64,000 bases of DNA, from NCBI RefSeq assembly GCF_007671685.1, contig NZ_VCNL01000006.1, forward strand, positions 1 to 64,000, written 5' to 3'. The notes beneath the pieces were generated by a model, which saw only the letters and a program-made list of their open reading frames with translations, was not told the DNA's origin and did not search any database. Below, piece after piece: positions 9,155-16,961 of the stretch. Origin of the DNA: Halorubrum salsamenti (GTDB taxonomy: Archaea > Halobacteriota > Halobacteria > Halobacteriales > Haloferacaceae). The position numbers were made by a program, and so were the translations under genes. The stretch's first letter is position 1, and every line of letters starts with the position of its first letter.

Positions 9155-9373
9155 AGGAATCGTCCACGACCGCCGGGGGCAAAAAGCCTTCAGTCGCGCC
9201 GTGAGAAGAACTTAATATAGCGGTATTTGGTTTAACTATACGCAGCACGGGTCAGCCACGTCGACACGGAATCAGCTATAAACGCCCCAATTCGCGTGAT
9301 CTCGAGCGAATAGCTATCGAACGTGAAAAACGGAAGAACGGAGCCGCGAGATCGGGAAACTCGGATAAACCGC

Positions 9374-9751
9374 TCAGAACGGGGCCTGAGGGCCTTCGTC
9401 GTCGCCGCCGTCGTCGGTGGTTTCACCGGGGAAGGAGGGAGACATGCCGCCGCTGCTGGTGCCGCCGAGGTCGCCGTCCGCACCTGCGCCGGCGCCCGTG
9501 TCGGCGTGAACCGTCTCGATCTCGGGGATCTCCTTGACCATCCGGGACTTGATCGCCTGGATCGTCATCGGGGAGATACCGCAGCCGGAGCAGGCGCCGC
9601 CGAGCTGGATCGTGACCTCGCCGTTCTCGCGGTCGAGGTGGCTGATGGCGGCGCTCCCGCCGTGCATCTGGATCTGCGGGAAGTTGCGCCGCAGGAAGTT
9701 CGTGATCCGCTCGCGGAGGTCGTTGTCCGCGTCAGTCGTATCCGTGCTCAT
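9374..9751 (-). CDS. NifU C-terminal-like Fe-S scaffold protein
   Basis: A 125-residue protein with the NifU C-terminal domain: an N-terminal helix and MHGGSAAISHLD, then the cluster-binding CSGC with cysteines at 54 and 57 inside GGACSGCGISPMT. The family carries an iron-sulfur cluster transiently for delivery to target proteins. The last 40 residues are a Gly/Ser/Asp-rich tail that is probably disordered. It stands alone here with no other iron-sulfur assembly genes nearby. About 220 nt of noncoding, partly AT-rich DNA (9155-9373) separates it from the PPC gene, and nothing else is recognisable there. Confidence 0.9.
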   Translation of the reverse strand: MSTDTTDADNDLRERITNFLRRNFPQIQMHGGSAAISHLDRENGEVTIQLGGACSGCGISPMTIQAIKSRMVKEIPEIETVHADTGAGAGADGDLGGTSSGGMSPSFPGETTDDGGDDEGPQAPF

Positions 9752-9853
9752 GCCCGCGAGTTGGCGTCCGGACGGCTTATGCCTTTGGTTCGGCGGGACG
9801 CGAGCCGTGAGAACCGTCGTATCTGACGGTGAGACGGGCGGAACGCGGCGGTA

Positions 9854-10183
9854 TCACTCCGGCCGATCAACTCCAAGCGTTCGGTACAGTTCCGTCTCGA
9901 TCCGGTCGACGTACTCGTCGAGCGTCTCCTCGAACGTCTCGTCGTCGACGGAGACGGCCCCTTGGATGCGCTCGCGGGGGTTCTCGGGGAGCTCGACGCG
10001 GAACTCGCCGTCATCGTAGAACGGCTCGGACTCGTTGAGCACCGTCTGGTCGATCCCGTGGATCAGCTCCGAGTCGTACCGGTCGTTCATCTGGTTGAAC
10101 GCGTTCTTGTACGCCCGCTGGAGCTCGTTGAAGTAGTTCGCGTACTTGTCCTCGAACTTCTCGGGGTCGAACTCGTCGGCCAT
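9854..10183 (-). CDS. Small conserved haloarchaeal protein (DUF5783-like)
   Basis: A 109-residue acidic, helix-rich protein opening MADEFDPEKFEDKYANYFNE. From memory this matches a haloarchaeal family catalogued as DUF5783, but I cannot confirm the number here. There are no cysteines, no membrane segment and no known catalytic motif. High Asp/Glu content and codon use match its neighbours, so it is a genuine gene. The start is the ATG at 10183, with a T-rich GGCTTTTTCC about 25 nt upstream on the minus strand that may be the TATA region. Function unknown. Confidence 0.8.
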   Translation of the reverse strand: MADEFDPEKFEDKYANYFNELQRAYKNAFNQMNDRYDSELIHGIDQTVLNESEPFYDDGEFRVELPENPRERIQGAVSVDDETFEETLDEYVDRIETELYRTLGVDRPE

Positions 10184-10400
10184 AGGCGATCCGACGGCAC
10201 GGCGGGGAAAAAGCCGGTCGATCGTCGCTCACGGGACCGGAACCGACGGGCGAGGCGGTCGTAGCCGTCGATCGGGGGATTGGGGCTCTCTCGAGTGTTT
10301 AAATTATATATCGCTATATTAAATGTGCATTCGTGGGCTAGCTGTGCCCCATCGAGAGACTCCCCACAAGACCCTTCACGCGCTGGCGGACAGGGCGAGT

Positions 10401-11336
10401 ATGCATCGACGCCCCCTCCTCGTTGGCCTCTCGGCCGCTCTCGGGGCGTTCGCCGGCTGCAACACGCCGGAAGAAGGATCGAACGAATCGGCAGACGAAC
10501 CGACGACGGGAAACGAGTCGGCCGACCCGGGAAACACACCGGGACCGACAACCGACTCGGAGTTTGCCGGGATGTCGGTGCCAGACCTTCCAGGCGAGAA
10601 CGAGGTCACTTGGTACCACGAGTCCGACGAAACGGCTCAGGGATTCGTCCGTCCGAGCGCCGAAAGGACGGAACTGCCTGCTCAGATCGACTTCACGTAT
10701 CACAATCGGTCGGAGGAGCCGACCAGCTGCGGCCATTGGGACCTCTACAAACTGCGGGGCGACCGATGGTTCCACATCGGACCGTTAGCTCACGACGGCA
10801 TCTGCTTCAACCTCTCGGCAGGCGAGAGCGAGACGTGGACGATGGCGGCGGCGACCGGTGAGATGGACGACGAAGCGGACGACGAGAGTGCGGAGCGCTA
10901 TCCCTACCTCGGTGGAGGCCACTACGCCGCCGTCGCGGGATACGGGCACGCGACATCGGAGAGCGCCGCCCTCGTCGAGTTCGACGCGCCGCCGGTCTCC
11001 GTCGTGCCGGCGGACGACGCGACGAGCGAGTCGGACGGGACCACGGTAACCGTCACGACAGACGGGTGGCGGGCGGCGTCGGACGGCGACGACGGAGATC
11101 GATCCGTCCTCGCGCTAGAGCGAGCGCAGACGGCCGACCGCGCGCTCATCGCCGAGCAGGTGATGCGGTGGCGGAACCGAGGCTACCGAAATCTGCTCGC
11201 GTTCGTGGGCGAAGATACCGAGCGGGTGGTCCTTCGGACGGACAGGCGAACGGCCGACCGGGTCGTCGACGACGACGAGACGGTCCGATTCCGGTACGCC
11301 GATCGGGCGTACCGCCTAACGAGAGGCGAGCCGTGA
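10401..11336 (+). CDS. Haloarchaeal lipoprotein of unknown function
   Basis: 311 residues from the ATG at 10401, which gives a clean lipoprotein signal: MHRRPLLVGLSAALGAFAGC, with the lipobox FAGC and Cys20 as the lipid-attached residue. A Ser/Thr/Asn/Glu-rich tether follows (TPEEGSNESADEP and onward). The folded part has a beta-rich look (VTWYHESDE, LYKLRGDRWFHIGP, PYLGGGHYAAVAGYG) and two cysteines. No domain recognised. An AT-rich block at 10296-10325 (TTTAAATTATATAT and TATATTAAATG) is the probable promoter, giving a leader of about 75 nt. An in-frame upstream ATG at 10323 is rejected because it would bury the signal peptide. Confidence 0.8.
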   Translation: MHRRPLLVGLSAALGAFAGCNTPEEGSNESADEPTTGNESADPGNTPGPTTDSEFAGMSVPDLPGENEVTWYHESDETAQGFVRPSAERTELPAQIDFTYHNRSEEPTSCGHWDLYKLRGDRWFHIGPLAHDGICFNLSAGESETWTMAAATGEMDDEADDESAERYPYLGGGHYAAVAGYGHATSESAALVEFDAPPVSVVPADDATSESDGTTVTVTTDGWRAASDGDDGDRSVLALERAQTADRALIAEQVMRWRNRGYRNLLAFVGEDTERVVLRTDRRTADRVVDDDETVRFRYADRAYRLTRGEP

Positions 11337-11355
11337 TCGGAGCGGTCGGCCTCGC

Positions 11356-14084
11356 TCACCGCAGCCGACCGAGCAGTCGGTAGTCGCGGTCGGGCTCGTA
11401 CCGGCGGAAGAGCAGGCTGTTGGTGAGCACGCTCACGCTGGACAGCGCCATCGCCCCGGCGGCCAGCGCGGGCTGGAGCAGGCCGAGCGAGGCGAGCGGG
11501 ATCATCAGCGTGTTGTAGCCGAGCGCCCACACGAGGTTCTGTTTGATCTTCTGGAGCGTCGCGTCCGAGATCCGGATCGCCTTCGCCACGTCGAGCGGGT
11601 CGTCGCGCATCAGGGTCACGTCCGCGGCCTCGATGGCCACGTCCGTACCGCTCCCGATGGCGGTCCCGACGTACGCGACCGCGAGCGCGGGCGCGTCGTT
11701 GACGCCGTCACCGACCATCATCGCGTGGCGCCCGTCGGCCTGAATCTCCTCGACGGCCGCCGACTTGTCCTCGGGGAGGACCTCGGCGCGGACGTTCTCC
11801 GGGTCGATCCCGACCTGCTCGGCGACCGCGCGGGCGGTGCGCTCGTTGTCGCCCGTGATCATCATCACGTCGACGCCGCGGTCGCGGAGGGCGGCGACGG
11901 CGTCCGCCGCGCTCGGCTTCACGGTGTCCGCGTCGGCGACGATCCCGGCGAGCCGGCCCTCGTTCGTGCCGGCTGGCACGCGGGCGACGAGCATCGCCGT
12001 CTTCCCCTCGCTTTCGAGGCGCTCCATCTCCTCCGTGGCAGGCGAGGGGTCGATCCCGTTGTCGCGCAGCAGTTTCCGATTACCGACCAGCACCTCGCTA
12101 CCATCGACCGTCGCGCGGACCCCGTGGCCGGGCACGTTCTCGAACTCCTCCGGCGACCCGACCTCGATCCCGCGGGCCTCGGCGCCGTCGACGATCGCGC
12201 GGGCGAGCGGGTGTTCGCTCCCGTGTTCGGCGATCGCGGCGAGCCGGAGCACCTCGGCTTCCGCGTCGCGGTCGGCGTCGGGGGCGGCGAGGTCGCCGTC
12301 GGATCCCGCCCGCGACGCCGTGCCGCCGTCCGGCGCGGGGTCGCCGTCCGAGACCGGATTGCCGTCGCGGTCGAAGGCGACCACGTCGGTCAGTTCCATC
12401 TCGCCTTCGGTGAGGGTGCCGGTCTTGTCGAAGACGACGGTGTCGACGTCCTTGGCGCGTTCGAGCACGTCTCCGCCCTTGAACAGGACGCCGTGTCTGG
12501 CGCCGATCGTCGTGCCGACCATCGTCGCGGCGGGCGTCGCCAGCCCGAGCGCGCAGGGACAGGCGATGAGCACGGAGGAGGCGAAGACGACGATCGCGAA
12601 CTCCGAGACAGAGACTGCACCGCCCGCTGCGCTCGGACCGCCCGCGACGAGGCCCCACAGCGGCAGGGCGTCGACGAACCCGGCGAGCGCCTCCGGGAAG
12701 AGGAACCAGACGGTCCCCCACAGCAGGGCGTTGACGATGACCGCGGGGACGAAGTACGCCGAGATCCGGTCGGCGAGGTTCTGGATGTCGGGCTGGCGCG
12801 ACTGCGCCTCCTTCACGGTGCGGACGATCTGCTTGAGCGCGGTGTCGGCGCCGACCTTCGTCGCCTCGACCACGAGCACGCCGTTCTCGTTCACCGTGGA
12901 CCCGACGACCTCGTCACCGGCCTCCTTCTCGACGGGAACCGACTCGCCGGTCACCATCGACTCGTCGACCGCGCTCTGGCCGTCGACGACGATCCCGTCC
13001 GTCGGGATCTTCTCGCCCGGGCGGACCTTCATCCGGTCGCCGACGGCGACCTCGTCGAGGGAGACCTCCCGCTCGGTCCCGTCTTCGTCGACGGCTTCGC
13101 CGTCTGCATGCGGCGTCTCCGACGCCGCTCTGTCGACGAGCGTGGCCGTGTCGGCCTCCATCTCCAACAGCTTCCGGAGCGCCTCGCCGGCCTGTCCCTT
13201 CGAGCGGGCCTCGAGGTAGTTGCCCAGCGTGATGAACACGAGGATAAACGCGGCCGTGTCGAAGTAGAGGCTCCCGGCGATCGCGCCCGAGAGCGCCGCG
13301 ACAGAGTAGACGTACGCGGTCGTGGAGCCGAGCGCGATCAGCACGTCCATGTTGGCGCGCCCGTTCGTCACGAGCGCCTTGTAGGAGTTCCTGTAGAACG
13401 GGCGCCCCAAGACGATCTGCACGGGCGTCGCGAGCAGGAACTGGACCCAGCCGAGACGCACGCCGAGGACGCGGTCCGGGAAGATCTCGCCGGCGAACAG
13501 CAGGTGATCGGCCATGAACGCCAGCAGGGGCACCGAGAGGACCGCACCGAAGAGGGTCAGTCGGAGCTGCTTGCGGATCTCCTCTTCGCGAGCGGCGTCG
13601 CGGGCGTCCTGTCCGGCGTCGCCCGTGCCGGCGCCGTCCCACCCTCGCCGTCCCCGCCGTTTCCCTCCCGGACCGGCGAGTAGCCCGCCGACTCGATCGC
13701 GTCGTAGAGGTCGCCGAGCGAGGCGTCGGCGGGGTTGTATCTGACCTGCGCCTCGTCGGTCGCGTAGTTCACGTCGGCCTCGATCACTCCCGGCGTCGAT
13801 TCGAGGGCGTCGGCGTTGGCCTCCGCGCAGTTCGCACAGGACATGTCCGTGATCGCGACCGTGACGGTCTCGCTCACGGCGCCGTAGCCGGCGGACTCGA
13901 TCGCGTCGAATATCTCGCCGAGCGACACCTCGTCGGGATCGTACTCGACGGATCCCTCGTCGGTGGCGTAGTTGGCGTTCGCCGACGCCACGCCGTCGAG
14001 GTCGTCGAGGGCGTCCTCGATCGACGCCGAACAGTTGGCGCAGGACATCCCCGTGACGTTCAGGTGGGCTGTTCTCGTTGGCAT
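11356..14084 (-). CDS. copA: Copper-transporting P1B-type ATPase, reading frame broken after two HMA domains
   Basis: The N-terminal frame (14084 to its stop at 13557) encodes two heavy-metal-associated domains, each with MSCANC (Cys15/18 and Cys83/86). The ATPase body continues in the -1 frame to 11356 and has every hallmark: TGES, CPC in the membrane ([11 protein letters not shown]), [27 protein letters not shown], and the YN...MALSS...NSLLF end typical of Cu(+) exporters. Joining the frames gives about 909 residues. The break falls in the linker around 13640-13665. It could be a real one-base deletion (pseudogene), a sequencing error in the G-run near 13645, or -1 frameshifting at GGGAAAC. 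Context (Lrp-TRASH regulator and CopZ next door) supports copper export. Confidence 0.85.
13659..13665 (-). promoter_or_regulatory. Candidate -1 frameshift heptamer in copA
   Basis: On the coding strand the zero frame reads GAG GGA AAC, so G GGA AAC fits the canonical X XXY YYZ slippery pattern in the correct phase. Slipping back one base enters exactly the frame that encodes the ATPase body. Against use: linker composition looks like zero frame for another ~15 nt, pointing to a simple indel just downstream. Function is hypothetical. Confidence 0.3.
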
Positions 14085-14226
14085 GTCTATTACTACGTGT
14101 TCCCCCCTTAGGCGGTTTTCTGCTTCGAGAGTGTACCTCCGTGCAGGTCAAAACCTTCGATTCCAAAGTGGTCGTCGCAGGCGGACGATCTGAGAGACAA
14201 GAACACTGGACGGGCGAGGACACCTA

Positions 14227-14546
14227 CTTAAAAAGACGGTGGCGCGTGCCTGTGAGCGGCCGACCTTTGGCGGCCGCGAGCCAGCGCGCGCGAGGGACGC
14301 GGTGAGCGCTCGCAGAGCGCGAACCGCGAGGCTGGGGAGGCGTGAGGTGCGGTGCTGTGCGGTCCGGGGTGGGACGCAAAGGGGCATCCGGTGAGGACGA
14401 CGCAGGCGACGCAAGCACCACGAGGAGCGAGCAACGCGAGCGACTGAGCCATCGGGGAAGTTCACCGACAATCGCTACTCACTGATTTATAAACGAACGG
14501 CAGAGTGGTTGGAGGCAGTTACCGACAGAATCGACTTATAAACGAC
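14227..14546 (+). repeat. Structured dispersed repeat, copy B
   Basis: Located between the copA start and the end of the Lrp-TRASH gene. It opens with the TATA-like ACTTAAAAAG just before the hairpin module. Hairpin 1: GCGGCC (14256-14261) with GGCCGC (14272-14277). Hairpin 2: GCGGT (14299-14303) with ACCGC (14323-14327), enclosing GA / GCGCTC-GCA-GAGCGC / GA. The core at 14327-14353 is identical to copy C over 27 nt. The right half matches copy A (CAAAGGGGCA, CGCAGGCGACG, AAGCACC). Two TTATAAACGA boxes at 14487-14496 and 14536-14546 form the end modules. No credible protein is encoded in the 474 nt gap 14085-14558. Confidence 0.8.
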
Positions 14547-14558
14547 CGGTCCGCCGAT

Positions 14559-15158
14559 TCACACGCCTTCCTCCAATCGCTGGTACCGCTCGCGGAACCG
14601 CGACAGGCAGGACGGACAGCAGAAGTGGTACACCTCGCCGTCGATCCGCGCCGTCTCGCCCTCGCTGTCAACCGTGTTCGAGCACTCCGCACACGTCAGC
14701 GCGAACTCCACTCCCTCGATCGAGGGCGTCCACTCGAACTCGTCGACCAGCGTGATCGCGTAGTCCTCGACGGCGACCCCCTCGAACAACCCGGTCACCC
14801 ACTCCCGCGCGTTCCGGCCCTCGACGCGTGCGTACACGCAGAGGTCGCCCTCGGCCGTGACGAAGACGTGCTCGACCGCGTCGGCGTCCCGCACCCGATC
14901 TCGCGCCGCGTCGAGCGCCTCGGGGCGGCTCGGCGGCAGCCCCACGTCGATCAACACCGGGACCCCAGCGCGCAGTTTCGTACGGTCGACATCGACCGTG
15001 AATCCCTTGATGACGCCGGCCTCCTCCAGCCGCGTGACGCGGTCGGAGACCGCCGGCCCCGACAGCCCCACCCGCTCGCCGATCTCGCTGAAGGGGCGCC
15101 GGGCGTCCTCGGCCAGCAGCGACAGGATCTCCAAGTCCGTCTCGTCGAGGTCGCGCAT
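14559..15158 (-). CDS. Lrp/AsnC-type regulator with C-terminal TRASH metal-sensing domain
   Basis: 199 residues. The N-terminal Lrp/AsnC helix-turn-helix covers about 3-50 (LDETDLEILSLLAEDAR, then GLSGPAVSDRVTRLEEAG). A ligand-like middle domain follows, and the C terminus has a TRASH motif with cysteines at 156, 159, 180/181 and 184 (LTCAECS, YHFCCPSC). Regulators of this architecture control copper efflux ATPases in Halobacterium. Here the gene lies between copA and copZ, so it very likely senses copper and controls both. The ATG at 15158 is 20-28 nt below the TATA box at 15178, giving a leaderless mRNA; longer in-frame starts run through the promoter. Confidence 0.93.
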   Translation of the reverse strand: MRDLDETDLEILSLLAEDARRPFSEIGERVGLSGPAVSDRVTRLEEAGVIKGFTVDVDRTKLRAGVPVLIDVGLPPSRPEALDAARDRVRDADAVEHVFVTAEGDLCVYARVEGRNAREWVTGLFEGVAVEDYAITLVDEFEWTPSIEGVEFALTCAECSNTVDSEGETARIDGEVYHFCCPSCLSRFRERYQRLEEGV

Positions 15159-15177
15159 GGGCCCCGGTACGGCTCCG

Positions 15178-15186
15178 ATATATAAG
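15178..15186 (-). promoter_or_regulatory. TATA box of the Lrp-TRASH regulator
   Basis: On the minus strand CTTATATATCGG lies 20-28 nt before the ATG at 15158. The 131-bp divergent gap to copZ is the likely place for the regulator's own operator, but no clear palindrome stands out. Confidence 0.7.
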
Positions 15187-15289
15187 ACGGTTGGGCGATC
15201 CGGTTCGGATTCCAAAGTCGGACCGGCGTTCGAACCCCGATCGCGAAGCAGAAAACGACAAACCCTCTCCCACCGTACTGTCACCCGTC

Positions 15290-15487
15290 ATGAGCCGGAC
15301 GATCACGGTCGAGGGAATGTCGTGCGGACACTGCGAACAGAGCGTCACGGACGCGCTCGAAGGCGTCGAGGGCGTCGAGAGCGCGACCGCGGACCGCGAG
15401 AGCGAGTCCGCGACCGTCGAGGGCGACGCCGATACGGACGCCTTGGTGAGCGCGGTGAACGAGGCGGGCTACGACGCGTCGGCTTAA
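15290..15487 (+). CDS. copZ: CopZ-like copper chaperone (HMA domain)
   Basis: A 65-residue free-standing heavy-metal-associated domain. The metal-binding loop is GMSCGHC with Cys12 and Cys15, and the ferredoxin-like fold is complete (TITVEGMSC, VESATADRES, AVNEAGYDAS). It should carry Cu(I) in the cytoplasm and hand it to the two N-terminal domains of CopA or to the TRASH regulator. The ATG at 15290 gives the standard length; an upstream in-frame ATG would add 33 basic residues and cross the divergent promoter region. It is transcribed divergently from the regulator gene and convergently with lpdA, which ends 46 nt away. Confidence 0.92.
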   Translation: MSRTITVEGMSCGHCEQSVTDALEGVEGVESATADRESESATVEGDADTDALVSAVNEAGYDASA

Positions 15488-15533
15488 AAGGGAGAACGCG
15501 GGCACCGGGCCCGCTCCGAGATCCCGTCGCCCT

Positions 15534-16961
15534 CTACCGATTCAGCGTGTGAATCGCCTGTCCGCGGGCGTTCTCCGCGGCCTCCATCACCGCCTCCGCG
15601 AGCGTCGGGTGGGTGTGGACCGTCGCCGCCACGTCCTCCAGCGTCGCGCCCATCTCGATCGCGAGCCCGACCTCGGCGATCAACTCCGAGGCCTCCGGGC
15701 CGACGATCTGTGCGCCGAGCACATAGCCGGTCTCGTCGTCGGCGACGAGCCGGACGAACCCCTCGGTGTGGCCGGTCGTCAGCGCGCGGCCGGAGGCGTT
15801 GAACGGCATCTCGCCGACGACGGGGTCGAAGCCGTCCGCTTCGGCCTCCTCCTCGGTCAGCCCCACCGTCCCGATCTCGGGGTCGGTGAAGACGGCCGCG
15901 GGAATCGCCTGCTGGTCGAGCGCGGCCGGCTCGCCCGCGATCACCTCGGCGGCGACGATCCCCTCCTTCGAGGCCGCGTGCGCGAGCATCGGGTCGCCGG
16001 CCACGTCACCGACGGCGTGAACGTGCTCGACCGCGCTCCGCGTCCGATCGTCCGTCTCGATGAACCCGCGGTCGTCCGTCTCGATCCCGGCCTCGTCCAG
16101 ATCGAGCCCGTCCGTGACCGGCTGGCGGCCGACCGCGACGAGGATCCTGTCGGCGCCGTACGTCGACTCCTCGCCATCCTCGGTCTCCGTGTGGAGGAGG
16201 TAGCCGCCGTCGGGAGCCTCGGACCACTCGCTCGCGCCCTCGCCGAAGTGGAACTCGACGCCCAGCTCCTCGGCGCGCTTGCGGATGATCCGCTTCACGT
16301 CGTCCTCGTAAGGGTCGAGGATGTCGTCGAGCATCTCGACGACCGTCACGTCGGCGCCGAGTTTCGCGTACGTGGTCGCCAGCTCCATCCCGATGTAGCC
16401 GCCGCCGACGATCCCGAGCCGGTCCGGGACCGTATCGGCGTCGAGCGCCTCGGCGGAGCTCCAGACGTGGTCCTCGGCGAAGTCGAAACCGGGGATCTGG
16501 ATCGGGCGCGAGCCGGTCGCGACGATCGCGTGCTCGAACTCGATCGACTCGGAGCCCTGCCCCTCGCCGCCGTGGGCGACGCGGGCGGTGTGCTCGTCGA
16601 CGAACGAGGCGGTCCCCTCGATCAGGTTGACGCCGTTGGCCTTACAGAGCTTCTCGACGCCGCTCGTGAGCCGATCGACGACCCCGTCCTTCCACTCGAC
16701 CATCTTCCCCATGTCGACGGCGGGGTCCGCGTGGATACCCATCGACTCGGCGTTGCCGGCCTCGTGGGCGAGCCCCGACCCCGTGATCAGCGCCTTCGAG
16801 GGGATGCAGCCGCGATTGAGACAGGCGCCCCCGTAGGCGTCCTTCTCGACGAGCGTCGTGTCGAGTCCCTTCTGCGCGGCGCGGATGGCAGCGACGTAGC
16901 CGCCCGGTCCCGCGCCGATCACCAGTACCTCCGTTCCGGTTGCGATGTCTCCGACGACCAT
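15534..16961 (-). CDS. lpdA: Dihydrolipoyl dehydrogenase (E3)
   Basis: A 475-residue flavoprotein disulfide reductase that reoxidises E2-bound dihydrolipoamide with NAD. The FAD-binding turn GAGPGGYVAA lies at 17-26; the redox-active disulfide is Cys47/Cys52 in GGACLNRGCIPS; the NAD-binding turn GGGYIGME follows mid-protein; and the active-site base is His451 with Glu456 in HTHPTLAE near the C terminus. It is the last gene of a four-gene operon; its ATG overlaps the E2 stop codon by one base (TAATG). Length and motifs are standard. Confidence 0.97.
   Translation of the reverse strand: MVVGDIATGTEVLVIGAGPGGYVAAIRAAQKGLDTTLVEKDAYGGACLNRGCIPSKALITGSGLAHEAGNAESMGIHADPAVDMGKMVEWKDGVVDRLTSGVEKLCKANGVNLIEGTASFVDEHTARVAHGGEGQGSESIEFEHAIVATGSRPIQIPGFDFAEDHVWSSAEALDADTVPDRLGIVGGGYIGMELATTYAKLGADVTVVEMLDDILDPYEDDVKRIIRKRAEELGVEFHFGEGASEWSEAPDGGYLLHTETEDGEESTYGADRILVAVGRQPVTDGLDLDEAGIETDDRGFIETDDRTRSAVEHVHAVGDVAGDPMLAHAASKEGIVAAEVIAGEPAALDQQAIPAAVFTDPEIGTVGLTEEEAEADGFDPVVGEMPFNASGRALTTGHTEGFVRLVADDETGYVLGAQIVGPEASELIAEVGLAIEMGATLEDVAATVHTHPTLAEAVMEAAENARGQAIHTLNR

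Noticed and set aside
13659-13665. Treating GGGAAAC as a proven programmed frameshift
   Set aside because: No clear stem-loop sits 5-9 nt downstream, and linker composition favours a one-base indel near 13645. It is kept only as a hypothesis.
11725-13683. Plus-strand open frame of 652 codons across copA
   Set aside because: Shadow of the ATPase body, which has DKTGT, CPC and other diagnostic motifs on the other strand.
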